Assembly: GCA_034667545.1 (NCBI GenBank)
Contig: JAXDJR010000177.1
Coordinates: 1-18,843 of the forward strand
Length of the DNA: 18,843 nt
Origin: DATAPE01 sp034667545
GTDB taxonomy: Bacteria; Actinomycetota; CADDZG01; WHSQ01
Direction of reading: 5' to 3'
The notes under the pieces were generated by a model, which saw only the letters and a list, made by a program, of their open reading frames with translations, was not told where the DNA came from and did no database searches. Below are positions 1 through 8,121 of the stretch, piece after piece. The position numbers and the translations under genes are program-made. The stretch's first letter is position 1; each line of letters begins with the position of its first letter.

Positions 1-74
1 TCGATGTTCGTTCTCGTCGAGCAGGCCAGCATCGCGACACAAGCGAGCAGGACCAAGCTGCGCCGGAGCATCAT
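1..74 (-). CDS. N-terminus of a predicted lipoprotein (cut by the left edge)
   Basis: Only the first 24 codons lie in the window. The reverse complement opens with two consecutive ATG codons (74-72 and 71-69) and reads MMLRRSLVLLACVAMLACST. This is a textbook lipoprotein signal peptide: two arginines, a hydrophobic core, then the lipobox M-L-A-C with the lipidated cysteine at residue 18. The protein would be exported and anchored to the outer face of the membrane. The start lies 6 nt after the stop of the sulfatase on the same strand, so the two are probably cotranscribed. No clear Shine-Dalgarno sequence is visible, which suggests translational coupling. The function of the mature protein cannot be told. 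Confidence 0.7.
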   Translation of the reverse strand, partial: MMLRRSLVLLACVAMLACSTRTNI

Positions 75-80
75 CACGCT

Positions 81-1523
81 CTAGGGGCAGGTCGCGCCCT
101 GACAAGCGCGCGCCCGTCGGAGCAAGATCGCGGCCCGGCCGGCGTGACCGTCGTTCTTTGGGTCGCCATCGGCGAGTACGTTGTTCAGCTCCCAGGGGTC
201 GGTTTTCAAGTTGTAATACTCGCGAAACACTACATTCGTTCCCTGGTAGTACTCGATGTACTGGTAGCTGCGAGTTCGCAGTGATGCCCAGGACAGCACC
301 CTAGGGAATTTCGGATCCTTGAAGTACTCGGCGTAGAGCCTCTTGCGCGCCGCGGTCTGATCCAGCAGCGAACGGCCGTCCATTGGGTAACGCGAGTCGG
401 CCCGGAGCCCGGCGGCGTTCAAGATCGTAGGCGCGATATCAACATTGCTCACGAAGTGTGGATCGGCGGTCGCTGCAGGGACATGTCCGGGCCAACGCTC
501 GAGCAGCGGCACCTGGATCGACTCTGTGTAGGGAAAGTCCTTTCCCCCCACGCCGTGCTCTCCCCAGAGGTAACCATTATCGGAGGTGAAGAAAGCGAGC
601 GTATTGCTCGCCTCATGGAGCCGGCTCAGCTGGCGGAAGACTTCCCCCACCATGTCGTCCACCGACATCAACGTCCTGAATTGCTTTCGCCTGATGGCTT
701 TGCCCATCCGAAGCGTGACGTTCCTCTTTGCCACCACGAAGGGCGGCTTATCGGATCTGTCGCGCTCGCTCGTCGCCGGGTCACCCGACCACTTTGGGAC
801 CGTGGCATGCGCGTACTTCTCCGCAGGCGTGTACGGAAAGTGCGGAGCTGCCGGAGCTAGATAGAGGAACCAAGGTTTGTGACCGCCTCCGGTGGAGGTC
901 GACCGCAGGAACGATCGCGCCTGCTGGGAGATATAGGTTGTGGAATAGGTAGGGATTCTGCTGACCTTGCCGTTGGCGTTCCACGGTGTATTGAGATAGC
1001 CGTACTTACTAAGCGTAAAGATCGACCAACGATCGAAGTACGGCGGACGTTTCTTGATATTCCACGAGTTCAGATATTTTCCAAAGATCCCCGTCTCGTA
1101 GCCATCGTCGTGGAGATAGCGTTGGATCGTTGAAGCTTGTACGAGGTTGGCAGCTTGCTCCTCGGTCTCAACGTGATGGTTATGCGGATAGCTACCTGTG
1201 AAGATCGAGGCGCGTGAGGGACAGCACAAGGGATCGCTCACGAAGGCATTGCTGAAATCCGTTCCCCCATGTTGGAAGATGCGACGCGTTTTCGGCATGA
1301 CTCCCAGGCCGCCGCGCTGGTCGTCCGTGACGATGATGAGGATGTTGGGCCTCTGGGACCGTCGCTGAATACTCTCGCCGGTGTTGGAGGAAAAGAAGTA
1401 GAAAGAAACGCCAACGGTAGCGATAACAGCCGCTCCCGCAGCAAGCGCTGCCCCGCGCCGGGTTCTCTTCACCATCTCGAGATGGTCTCCATCAGGATGT
1501 CGGCCACGACGAGATACTGACAC
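81..1523 (-). CDS. membrane-anchored type I sulfatase (arylsulfatase / GlcNAc-6-sulfatase-like)
   Basis: Hydrolyses a sulfate ester, probably of a glycan, on the outside of the cell. The substrate cannot be read from the sequence. Numbered from the GTG at 1523 (480 aa), a single hydrophobic segment at about residues 24-44 acts as a signal anchor. The metal-binding TDDQ motif is at 66-69. The sulfatase signature C-C-P-S-R is at 100-104, with Cys100 the residue expected to be oxidised to formylglycine, and F-T-S-D-N-G lies further on. The length is normal for the family. An ATG at 1475 (residue 17) would place the anchor nearer the N-terminus and has GGAG 11 nt upstream; the GTG at 1523 has GAGGGG only 3 nt upstream, so the start is open. 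The gene follows ruvB by 37 nt on the same strand and precedes a lipoprotein gene. GC is visibly lower than in ruvB (26 of 60 bases at 1021-1080), which may hint at transfer. Confidence 0.9.
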   Translation of the reverse strand: MSVSRRGRHPDGDHLEMVKRTRRGAALAAGAAVIATVGVSFYFFSSNTGESIQRRSQRPNILIIVTDDQRGGLGVMPKTRRIFQHGGTDFSNAFVSDPLCCPSRASIFTGSYPHNHHVETEEQAANLVQASTIQRYLHDDGYETGIFGKYLNSWNIKKRPPYFDRWSIFTLSKYGYLNTPWNANGKVSRIPTYSTTYISQQARSFLRSTSTGGGHKPWFLYLAPAAPHFPYTPAEKYAHATVPKWSGDPATSERDRSDKPPFVVAKRNVTLRMGKAIRRKQFRTLMSVDDMVGEVFRQLSRLHEASNTLAFFTSDNGYLWGEHGVGGKDFPYTESIQVPLLERWPGHVPAATADPHFVSNVDIAPTILNAAGLRADSRYPMDGRSLLDQTAARKRLYAEYFKDPKFPRVLSWASLRTRSYQYIEYYQGTNVVFREYYNLKTDPWELNNVLADGDPKNDGHAGRAAILLRRARACQGATCP

Positions 1524-1560
1524 CGGCCCCTCGGATACTCACCGGCCGGTGGGTTGCCGG

Positions 1561-2583
1561 CTATGAGCCGAACAAAGTCTCCACGCTGGGTGGGGGCGTG
1601 ATGTTGAGATGCGCGAAGGCCGATCCTGTAGCGACGCGGCCCCGGGGAGTGCGGCGAAGGAAGCCGATCTGCATGAGGAAAGGCTCGTAGACGTCCTCGA
1701 TCGTATCCGCCTCCTCGCCCACCGCGATTGCGAGCGTGGACAGTCCCACCGGCCCACCTCCAAAACGGCTCACTATCGCTTCGAGGATCGCGCAGTCCAC
1801 CTTGTCCAGGCCAAGAGCGTCGACGCCGAAGACCTCGAGGGCGCGCCGCGCCACCTCGCCGTCGATGACCCCGTCGGCGCGCACCTGCGCGAAATCGCGG
1901 ACCCGCCGCAACAGTCGATTCGCGATGCGCGGCGTGCCACGCGATCGGCGGGCCACTTCGAACGTGCCGTCATCGTCTATCACGACCCCAAGGATGCGAG
2001 CCGAGCGCCTGATGATGAACTGGAGATCATCTTCGGGGTAAGGGTCGAGTTTCTCGGCAAGATCGAACCGGCTCCGTAAAGGCCCCGTGATGAGCCCGGC
2101 GCGCGTCGTGGCCCCGACGAGGGTGAAACGCGGAAGGTCCAGCCTGATCGTCTGGGCGCTGGGGCCTTTGCCAATGACGAGATCAAGCTGGAAGTCCTCC
2201 ATCGCCGGATAGAGGACCTCCTCTACGACGCGCGGAAGGCGGTGGATCTCGTCTATGAACAGAACATCGCCATTCTCGAGATTCGTGAGGATCGCCGCGA
2301 GATCTCCGGCGCGCTCGAGAGCGGGACCAGATGTCGGCCGGATGCTTGCCCCCATCTCGTGAGCGATCACGTGCGACAGACTTGTCTTGCCGAGGCCCGG
2401 GGGCCCGCTCAGCAAGACGTGCCCTGCTGCCTCTTGTCTCTCACGGGCGGCCTCGAGCACGATCCTTAGGTTCTCCTTCACGGCATCCTGGCCCACGAAC
2501 TCATCGAGTGTCCGCGGACGCAGCGTGACCTCGGTCTCGAGGTCGATCCCATCGACGCTTCCGGCGAGCATCTCCTCGCTCAT
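1561..2583 (-). CDS. ruvB: Holliday junction branch migration ATPase RuvB
   Basis: AAA+ motor of the RuvABC complex. It forms hexameric rings that drive branch migration of Holliday junctions during recombinational repair in the cytoplasm. The 340-aa product has the usual family length. Walker A GPPGLGKT is at residues 60-67, Walker B LFIDEIH at 108-114, and the sensor/arginine-finger segment GATTRAGLITGPLRSRF at about 157-173; a winged-helix C-terminus follows. The ATG at 2583 was chosen because MSEEML is the normal N-terminus and it overlaps the ruvA stop in an ATGA junction. The open frame runs further upstream, but only as a shadow of ruvA. Last gene of ruvC-ruvA-ruvB and presumably under the same LexA control. 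Confidence 0.97.
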   Translation of the reverse strand: MSEEMLAGSVDGIDLETEVTLRPRTLDEFVGQDAVKENLRIVLEAARERQEAAGHVLLSGPPGLGKTSLSHVIAHEMGASIRPTSGPALERAGDLAAILTNLENGDVLFIDEIHRLPRVVEEVLYPAMEDFQLDLVIGKGPSAQTIRLDLPRFTLVGATTRAGLITGPLRSRFDLAEKLDPYPEDDLQFIIRRSARILGVVIDDDGTFEVARRSRGTPRIANRLLRRVRDFAQVRADGVIDGEVARRALEVFGVDALGLDKVDCAILEAIVSRFGGGPVGLSTLAIAVGEEADTIEDVYEPFLMQIGFLRRTPRGRVATGSAFAHLNITPPPSVETLFGS

Positions 2584-3155
2584 GCGAGCACCTGCAACGC
2601 TGCCTTGATGACTGCTTCGATGGTCGCGTCCGAGGAGCTGTCGACCTGGCTTAGTGCAAGCCGCACTTCCCCGGAGGAGTAGCCCAGATTCTCGAGCGCC
2701 GAGCGCGCTTTTGTCAGCACGTCTCCGGTGCCGGGAGCCACCTCGAGCTCGGAGGTGCCGAGCTTGTCTTTGAGCTCGAGAAGGATCCTCTCCGCGGTCT
2801 TTTTGCCGATGCCGGGAACCGAAGCGATCGACGCCGTGTCCTGCGCTACGAGCGATCGGCGGAATGACTCGGCGGAGAAGGCCGAGCACACCTGCACGGC
2901 AACTTTGGGACCGACCCCCGCGACACCTAGAAGGGCCTCGAACATCCGCTGTTCGCTCTCGCTCTCGAAGCCGAACAGGGAGAGGGCGTCCTCACGGACA
3001 TGAAGGTGTGTCCACAGGCGGCAGGTGTGGCCGTCCGGAGGGAGCGCCGCCATGGTGGTCGTAGAGCACGTGAGCCTGTAACCGACGCCTGCCACGTTCA
3101 GCAAGCACCCATCGGTGGTCTTTCCCGCGAGGCTGCCCTCCAGAAATCCGATCAC
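2580..3155 (-). CDS. ruvA: Holliday junction DNA-binding protein RuvA
   Basis: Binds four-way junctions as tetramers and loads RuvB. The 191-aa product begins VIGFLEG (GTG start), matching the MIGxLxG opening of the family. It has an OB-fold domain I, then two helix-hairpin-helix motifs (LGVAGVGPKVA and ASVPGIGKKTAERI) that bind the phosphate backbone, a flexible linker, and the small C-terminal domain III that contacts RuvB. The GTG at 3155 overlaps the ruvC stop in a GTGA junction, and the stop overlaps the ruvB start in ATGA, so the three genes are translationally coupled. Upstream in-frame codons lie inside ruvC and do not look like RuvA. Confidence 0.97.
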   Translation of the reverse strand: MIGFLEGSLAGKTTDGCLLNVAGVGYRLTCSTTTMAALPPDGHTCRLWTHLHVREDALSLFGFESESEQRMFEALLGVAGVGPKVAVQVCSAFSAESFRRSLVAQDTASIASVPGIGKKTAERILLELKDKLGTSELEVAPGTGDVLTKARSALENLGYSSGEVRLALSQVDSSSDATIEAVIKAALQVLA

Positions 3156-3652
3156 CTGGCCGCCCGCCCGATCGCGGCGGTGAGACGGGCGCGCACCAGA
3201 TGACAGATGGCTAGCGCACACGCGTCGGCAGCATCTGCGGGCGCGGGTGGGGACTCCAGGGCCAGCAACGAGGCCACCATCACAGCCACTTGATGCTTGC
3301 TCGCGTTGCCCACGCCGACCACGGATTGCTTCACCTCGAGTGGTGTGTACTCGAAGACCGACAGCCCATGCGCGGCCGCGGTAGCGAGGGCAACGCCCGA
3401 AGCCTGGCCGACGGCCATGGCCGTGCGAACGTTGACATTGAAGAAGAGGCGTTCGACGGTGACGGCGTCGGGGGCGTGACGGGCGAGCAGATCTGAGATC
3501 GCAACCTGGAGGCTGCCCAGCCGCTGGGCGTGGGGAGCATCCGCGGACGTGCGGATGGCGCCGTGGTCGATCGCCGCCAGCCGGCCCTCGCTACGCTCGA
3601 CTACGCCGTAGCCAGTCGTGGCGAAGCCCGGGTCGATCCCGATAACTCGCAC
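3152..3652 (-). CDS. ruvC: crossover junction endodeoxyribonuclease RuvC
   Basis: Dimeric nuclease that resolves Holliday junctions by paired nicking. The product is 166 aa, typical for the family. The RNase H-like fold starts with VRVIGIDPG, placing the first catalytic Asp at residue 7. The acidic residue of VTVERLFFN and the aspartates of the C-terminal PADAADACALAICH segment complete the metal site. The GTG at 3652 is set by a strong AAAGGAG 7 nt upstream; the longer open frame upstream crosses the promoter. First gene of ruvCAB. A perfect actinobacterial SOS box lies 19-32 nt upstream of the start, so the operon should be induced by DNA damage. Confidence 0.97.
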   Translation of the reverse strand: MRVIGIDPGFATTGYGVVERSEGRLAAIDHGAIRTSADAPHAQRLGSLQVAISDLLARHAPDAVTVERLFFNVNVRTAMAVGQASGVALATAAAHGLSVFEYTPLEVKQSVVGVGNASKHQVAVMVASLLALESPPAPADAADACALAICHLVRARLTAAIGRAAR

Positions 3653-3670
3653 TGAGACACTCCTTTGGGG

Positions 3671-3684
3671 CGAACGCTTGTTCG
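3671..3684 (-). promoter_or_regulatory. LexA (SOS) box of the ruvCAB operon
   Basis: The sequence CGAAC-N4-GTTCG is a perfect 5+5 palindrome and matches the established Gram-positive/actinobacterial LexA operator. It lies between ruvC and the divergent membrane-protein gene, ending 19 nt before the ruvC GTG. A TANNNT hexamer (TACTGT on the minus strand, 3695-3690) sits immediately upstream and could be the -10 box, which would place the operator over the transcription start. Repression by LexA and release on DNA damage is the natural reading. The match is seen directly; the regulation is inferred from the family. Confidence 0.85.
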
Positions 3685-3756
3685 AAGCCACAGTAGCGGA
3701 GCACACCGACACATCCGCGGCTTTCCCGGGCGCCGGGATATCCGCCGGAGCTGTCC

Positions 3757-3762
3757 TATTCT
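3757..3762 (+). promoter_or_regulatory. putative -10 box for a leaderless mRNA of the 3769 gene
   Basis: TATTCT fits TANNNT and lies 6 nt before the ATG at 3769, so transcription would start at or next to the start codon. No Shine-Dalgarno sequence is present before this ATG. No good -35 match is visible, so this rests on the -10 and its spacing alone. Confidence 0.4.
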
Positions 3763-3768
3763 GCCGCC

Positions 3769-5811
3769 ATGCTCCCGCCACCGGCTTCACCGCAGGTGGC
3801 TGCTGCCTCGGGTCTGCTCGTGGCGCTGCTGTTCCTCGCCGTCGGCTACCTGCTTGTGGACGGCTTCACCGGTGCCAGACACCTTGCCGTTGTGATTCGG
3901 GTGGGGCTCGCCTTCCCCGCTGCAGTTGCGATGGTCCTCGTATTGCTCGGGGTGCACGTTGCGACCGGGGGCCGAGTTTTCTCGGAGCCGTGGGTAACGC
4001 GTGGGCTAGTGGCCGCGCTCAGCGCCGGAGCGGTCGTCTGCACCATCATCCGGAGCCGGCGCAGCGTCGAACCTCTGGGAGCGGCCCCCGTGATCGCCAT
4101 GGCGGTAGTGGCGGTCGCTGCCGTGCTGCTCTGGGGCTGGCCCACGTTGCACCTCCTGCCGCTCGACCACGCGTGGGACTCTGACTTCCACGCGGGGCTC
4201 GCGAACGAGCTCATAAACGGAGAGACCCTTCCGCACGGAACGGTTACAGGCGCCATCCCCAACGATTACCCATGGATGTACCACGCGCTGCTCGCGACAA
4301 CCGCCTCGTTCATGCCCGGCGGGCGAGCTCAAGACGCGTTCGACTCCGTTTTCTTCCTCCAAGTGATCGGTGGCGTCCTAACCTTGTTCGCGCTCGGATG
4401 GGAGCTCACCCGCCGCTGGTATGGCGCCGCCGCTGCTGCGCTCTTCGGCGGACTATCCGGCGGCTTTGGCTACCTGGTCCACAAAGGTGCTGCGGTCGTG
4501 GTGAATCCTCGGGGAAAGGGAGGCGCCGCCGCGGTTCGCCGGTGGGGGGACATGTTGTTCGTGCGCTCCTACAGCATGTCTTTCAACAACCTCGCCCCCA
4601 CATTTCCCCGCGACATCGGGTTCGCTCTTCTGCCGGCCTTCTTGCTGTTAACGATCATCGGATTCCGAAAGAGAAGCCTCTGGGCCCTGGCCGGGGCGGG
4701 GGCGGTGCTCGGGATGATCGGTCTCTCCACCGGCGAGTCGATGTTCGCGGGCCTCGGAACGGCCGGCCTGCTCGTGCTGCTCCCACCGATCACGCGCGCG
4801 CGACGGGCGGCGCGCAATAGACCTGAACCCGCACGCCCAACGGATGAGACCCCGCAAGGAGGTCACAGCCGGTGGGCGGTTGCAGCTGCGCTGCTGATCC
4901 CGAGTCTCGGACTGTGGAGCCTGTGGCTCGGGCCGCTCACTTACAACCTCTTCACTCTCGGCGGCATCACCGGCAGCGCCAACAGTCCGGTCATCCTTCC
5001 TGCCGCCGCCTTTCTCGGGGCATGGGGGCCCGCGGCGATCTTCGCGATCGTGGGATTGGTCGTGTGGCTGCCCGTCGTCCGCGGTGATGTGGGCGCACGT
5101 GTCGTTCTGTGCATGATGGTCGTCGTCGCGGGATTGCTCGCGCTTACCCACGTGGTGCCGCTGCTCTTGTCGAAAGGGTTCAGCACTCTGGGTCGGGAGC
5201 ACAGATATTGGCCACTTATGTACCTGCCGATAGCGCTTCTGGCCGCCGTCGGGGCAACCCGGCTCGCCGGCTGGGTGATCGAACGATCGCGCATGGTGGC
5301 CGTCGTTCTTGCCGCGGTGGTCGTGGCTCTGTGCGTACCGTCGCCGCTTCTTGCAAGTGTCGCGTTACCGTCCGCGAAACAAGATCCCGAGGAGGTGACG
5401 CGCGCCCTCACCGGTCAGCGATCGATGCTCAACCTGCTGTCGCCGGCCCCCGGGATGCGGTGCGTTGCGGCAACGACGCCTGATTGGAGCCACCAGGTGT
5501 TCGCCTTCTCTGGCTACCGCCTCATCCTCTATCGGTGGACTAAGAAGGTGTGGGCGAACTCCGCGCACATCCGCTTCATCGGCATCTACCACCGCATCCC
5601 CACGACGAAACAGCGGGTCGCGGCGCTGAACGTGCTGCTGGCACCGCGAGGGCGGAAGCGCTGGGAAGCCGTGGCGCATCACTGGAAAGTGAACGTCGTG
5701 ACCATCCCGGGAGGCTCGGTGCCGGCGTGGATGTCCAAGAACTACCGTGTCGAGAAGACGCGCTACAAAGGCGGACAAGTTTCTGTTGTCTGGGTGTCAC
5801 CCTGCCCCTAG
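3769..5811 (+). CDS. large polytopic membrane protein, probable GT-C-type glycosyltransferase-like
   Basis: 680 aa with many hydrophobic segments from about residue 12 to about 530, followed by a soluble C-terminal domain of roughly 140 residues that would lie outside the cell. After the first few membrane spans comes an acidic/His-rich loop with D133-H134, D137 and D139-x-H141, followed by N165-D-Y-P168. Such an Asp/His loop early in a polytopic protein is characteristic of GT-C glycosyltransferases that use polyprenyl-phosphate sugars (ArnT/PMT/AftA type). I cannot assign a specific family, donor or acceptor. The gene stands alone on the plus strand between yebC and ruvC, genes that are near each other in related genomes, so it is probably an insertion. 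It has a TANNNT box 6 nt before the ATG. It could instead be a transporter or a membrane protein of unknown function. Confidence 0.65.
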   Translation: MLPPPASPQVAAASGLLVALLFLAVGYLLVDGFTGARHLAVVIRVGLAFPAAVAMVLVLLGVHVATGGRVFSEPWVTRGLVAALSAGAVVCTIIRSRRSVEPLGAAPVIAMAVVAVAAVLLWGWPTLHLLPLDHAWDSDFHAGLANELINGETLPHGTVTGAIPNDYPWMYHALLATTASFMPGGRAQDAFDSVFFLQVIGGVLTLFALGWELTRRWYGAAAAALFGGLSGGFGYLVHKGAAVVVNPRGKGGAAAVRRWGDMLFVRSYSMSFNNLAPTFPRDIGFALLPAFLLLTIIGFRKRSLWALAGAGAVLGMIGLSTGESMFAGLGTAGLLVLLPPITRARRAARNRPEPARPTDETPQGGHSRWAVAAALLIPSLGLWSLWLGPLTYNLFTLGGITGSANSPVILPAAAFLGAWGPAAIFAIVGLVVWLPVVRGDVGARVVLCMMVVVAGLLALTHVVPLLLSKGFSTLGREHRYWPLMYLPIALLAAVGATRLAGWVIERSRMVAVVLAAVVVALCVPSPLLASVALPSAKQDPEEVTRALTGQRSMLNLLSPAPGMRCVAATTPDWSHQVFAFSGYRLILYRWTKKVWANSAHIRFIGIYHRIPTTKQRVAALNVLLAPRGRKRWEAVAHHWKVNVVTIPGGSVPAWMSKNYRVEKTRYKGGQVSVVWVSPCP

Positions 5812-5847
5812 ATGCCTGGGCACGGTGCTGCCGGCCCGGTTAAGGCC

Positions 5848-6597
5848 TCAGGACGCCACCGACGACAGAACCTCGTCCGAGATGTCGAAGTTCGCGTAGA
5901 CCTCCTGCACGTCGTCGAGCTCTTCTAGCGTGTCGACGAGGTCGAGGATCTTCTTGGCGTCGGAGCCCTCGACCTCGATCGTCGATCTCGGGATGCGGGT
6001 GATGTCGTGCGATTCGGGCTGGATGCCGCCGTCCTTCAACGCCTCCACGACAGCTGCCAGCGACGCGGGGGGCGTCACCACCTCGATCGATTCCTCCGAA
6101 GGACGTATGTCCTCCGCTCCGGCATCTGCTGCGGCGAGAAATACAGAGTCTTCAGAGGCGGAGGCTGCGTCGATCAGGATCACGCCTTTCTGATCGAACA
6201 TCCACGCCACCGCTCCGGGCTCAGCAAGCTTGCCGCCTTTGCCATTGAAGGTGCTGCGAACGTCCTGCGCGGTGCGATTCCGGTTGTTAGTCAGGCACTC
6301 GACGAGAACGGCGACACCACCCGGGCCGTAGCCCTCATAGGTGACCTCCTCGTAGGCCTCCCCCTCGAGGTCACCGGTACCCCGCTTGATGGCTCGCTGG
6401 ATGTTGTCGTTGGGGACAGAGTTCGCTTTGGCCTTCTCGACCGCCGCAGCCAGGGTGGGATTGCCCTCGATATTCCCGCCGCCCTGCCTGGCCGCCACCT
6501 CGACGTAGCGAAGCAGCTTGGCCCACAGCTTCGAACGCTGAGTGTCCTGCGCGCCCTTCTTGCGCTTGATCGTCGCCCACTTCGAGTGACCGGACAT
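5848..6597 (-). CDS. yebC: YebC/PmpR-family protein (DUF28)
   Basis: 249 aa, full length for the family. It begins with the hallmark MSGHSKWATIKRKKGAQD. It continues with the conserved VPNDNIQRAIKRG and the YEGYGPGGVAVLVECLTNNRNRT block, which builds the central acidic groove, and an acidic C-terminus. Members are cytoplasmic. They were described as transcriptional regulators and more recently as factors that help ribosomes with difficult peptide stretches. The ATG at 6597 overlaps the pdxT stop by one base (TGATG), so it is coupled to pdxST. It is usually found beside ruvC; here the gene at 3769-5811 separates them, and yebC and that gene converge with a 36-nt gap. Confidence 0.96.
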   Translation of the reverse strand: MSGHSKWATIKRKKGAQDTQRSKLWAKLLRYVEVAARQGGGNIEGNPTLAAAVEKAKANSVPNDNIQRAIKRGTGDLEGEAYEEVTYEGYGPGGVAVLVECLTNNRNRTAQDVRSTFNGKGGKLAEPGAVAWMFDQKGVILIDAASASEDSVFLAAADAGAEDIRPSEESIEVVTPPASLAAVVEALKDGGIQPESHDITRIPRSTIEVEGSDAKKILDLVDTLEELDDVQEVYANFDISDEVLSSVAS

Positions 6598-7169
6598 CAG
6601 CCTCGCACCATGTCGACGAACATCTCGTGGATCCTAGGGTCACCCGTCATCTCGGGATGGAAGCTCGACGCCAGCAGCCGTCCCTGCGAAACGAGCACAG
6701 GATGGCCATCGCACGTGGCGATGACCGACACGTCGTCACCCGATCGTTCGATCACGGGGGCGCGGATGAAGACCGCCCGGAAAGGCGCGTCGAGGCCCGC
6801 GATGTCGAGGTCGGTTTCGAACGACTCGGTCTGACGCCCGTAACCGTTGCGGCGAACGTCGACGTCGAGCGCACCGATGCGGTGCGGAGCATCTTGCTTG
6901 CCGACCACTTTGTCGGCCATGAGGATCAATCCTGCGCAGGTGCCGTAGACCGGCATGCCTTTGGCGAGCCTTTCTTTCAAAGGATCGAGGAGCCCGAAGC
7001 GAACCAGAAGCTTTCCGATGGTTGTCGATTCACCGCCGGGGATGATCAGGCCGTCGACGGAGTCAAGCTCGCTCCGATCCCTCACCGCGACGGGGGCCGC
7101 GCCGGCAGCTTCGAGGGCTCGCGCGTGCTCGCGTACATCGCCTTGCAGAGCCAGAACGCCAACCTTCAT
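6597..7169 (-). CDS. pdxT: pyridoxal 5'-phosphate synthase glutaminase subunit PdxT
   Basis: Class I glutamine amidotransferase that releases ammonia from glutamine and channels it to PdxS. The 190-aa product starts MKVGVLALQGD, the family N-terminus. It carries P-G-G-E-S at 44-48, the nucleophile Cys78 in Y-G-T-C-A-G, and the His171/Glu173 pair in S-F-H-P-E, so the catalytic triad is complete. The ATG at 7169 lies 19 nt after the pdxS stop. The frame is open further upstream, but those residues lie within pdxS. The stop overlaps the yebC start. Confidence 0.97.
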   Translation of the reverse strand: MKVGVLALQGDVREHARALEAAGAAPVAVRDRSELDSVDGLIIPGGESTTIGKLLVRFGLLDPLKERLAKGMPVYGTCAGLILMADKVVGKQDAPHRIGALDVDVRRNGYGRQTESFETDLDIAGLDAPFRAVFIRAPVIERSGDDVSVIATCDGHPVLVSQGRLLASSFHPEMTGDPRIHEMFVDMVRG

Positions 7170-7188
7170 GCAACCAACCCCACGAAGG

Positions 7189-8088
7189 TCACCAGCCGCG
7201 CGTGGCCAGACGCTGATCTTCCGGGATATCGGCAACGTTAATGCCGACCATCGCTTCGCCGAGCCCGTGTGAGACCTTCGAGATGATGTCGGGATCGTTG
7301 AAGTACGTGGTCGCCTCGACGATGGCACGCGCCCGCTCCGCGGGATCCCCCGACTTGAAGATGCCCGAGCCTACGAACACACCGTCGGCGCCAAGCTGCA
7401 TCATGAGCGCAGCATCAGCGGGCGTTGCGATGCCACCTGCAGTGAACAGCACCACCGGCAGCGTTCCGGTCTGGGCCACTTCGCGCACCAGCTCATACGG
7501 TGCGCCGAGCTCTTTAGCGGCGGCCATCAACTCTTCGGCCCCCATCCCGGCCAAACGGCGCGTCGAAGAAGTGATCGACCGCATGTGACGGACCGCCTCA
7601 ACGACATTGCCGGTGCCGGCCTCGCCTTTCGAGCGGATCATCGCAGCCCCCTCCCCGATCCGGCGAAGGGCTTCGCCCAGGTTCGTCGCGCCGCACACGA
7701 AGGGCACGTTGAAGTCCCACTTGTTGACATGATTCGCTTCATCCGCCGGGGTCAGAACCTCCGATTCATCGATGTAGTCGACGCCCAGGACCTGGAGCAC
7801 TTGAGCCTCGACGAAGTGGCCGATGCGGCACTTCGCCATCACTGGGATCGATACGGTTTCGATGATCTCTGCCACCTTCTCGGGGTCGGCCATCCGGACG
7901 ACACCACCCTCGGCGCGGATGTCCGCGGGGACGCGTTCGAGCGCCATGACTGCGACGGCACCCGCCTCTTCGGCGATCTTGGCCTGCTTTGCCGAGGTGA
8001 CATCCATGATGACGCCGCCCTTGAGCATCTCGGCGAGGCCGCGCTTCACGCGCTGGCTTCCTGTTTCGTGCAACGAAGAGTCGGCCAT
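7189..8088 (-). CDS. pdxS: pyridoxal 5'-phosphate synthase subunit PdxS
   Basis: (βα)8-barrel enzyme that makes PLP directly from ribose 5-phosphate, glyceraldehyde 3-phosphate and ammonia (the DXP-independent vitamin B6 route), working in a PdxS12:PdxT12 complex in the cytoplasm. The 299-aa product has the usual length. The Schiff-base lysine is Lys86 in V-M-A-K-C-R-I-G-H, the second lysine is Lys154 in R-S-K-G-E-A-G-T-G-N, and Asp29 of I-M-D-V is present. The ATG at 8088 has AGGAG about 8 nt upstream. First gene of pdxS-pdxT-yebC. A short inverted repeat that encloses a possible -10 box lies 35-50 nt upstream. Confidence 0.98.
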   Translation of the reverse strand: MADSSLHETGSQRVKRGLAEMLKGGVIMDVTSAKQAKIAEEAGAVAVMALERVPADIRAEGGVVRMADPEKVAEIIETVSIPVMAKCRIGHFVEAQVLQVLGVDYIDESEVLTPADEANHVNKWDFNVPFVCGATNLGEALRRIGEGAAMIRSKGEAGTGNVVEAVRHMRSITSSTRRLAGMGAEELMAAAKELGAPYELVREVAQTGTLPVVLFTAGGIATPADAALMMQLGADGVFVGSGIFKSGDPAERARAIVEATTYFNDPDIISKVSHGLGEAMVGINVADIPEDQRLATRGW

Positions 8089-8121
8089 GCGATCACTCCT
8101 TAAGTGGGGCCAGGGCTGACA

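Noticed and set aside
1540..1551. 12-bp palindrome CACCGGCCGGTG between ruvB and the sulfatase, and an overlapping 5-bp hairpin (1545-1561)
   Set aside because: Made only of common GC-rich words, with no T-run and no clear link to a promoter; chance is a sufficient explanation.
5812..5847. Possible terminator between the convergent membrane-protein gene and yebC
   Set aside because: Only short imperfect GC pairings can be drawn in the 36-nt gap and there is no T-run.
6007..6834. A 275-codon plus-strand frame opposite yebC and pdxT
   Set aside because: It is antisense to two well-identified genes and its composition is that of a complementary-strand shadow.
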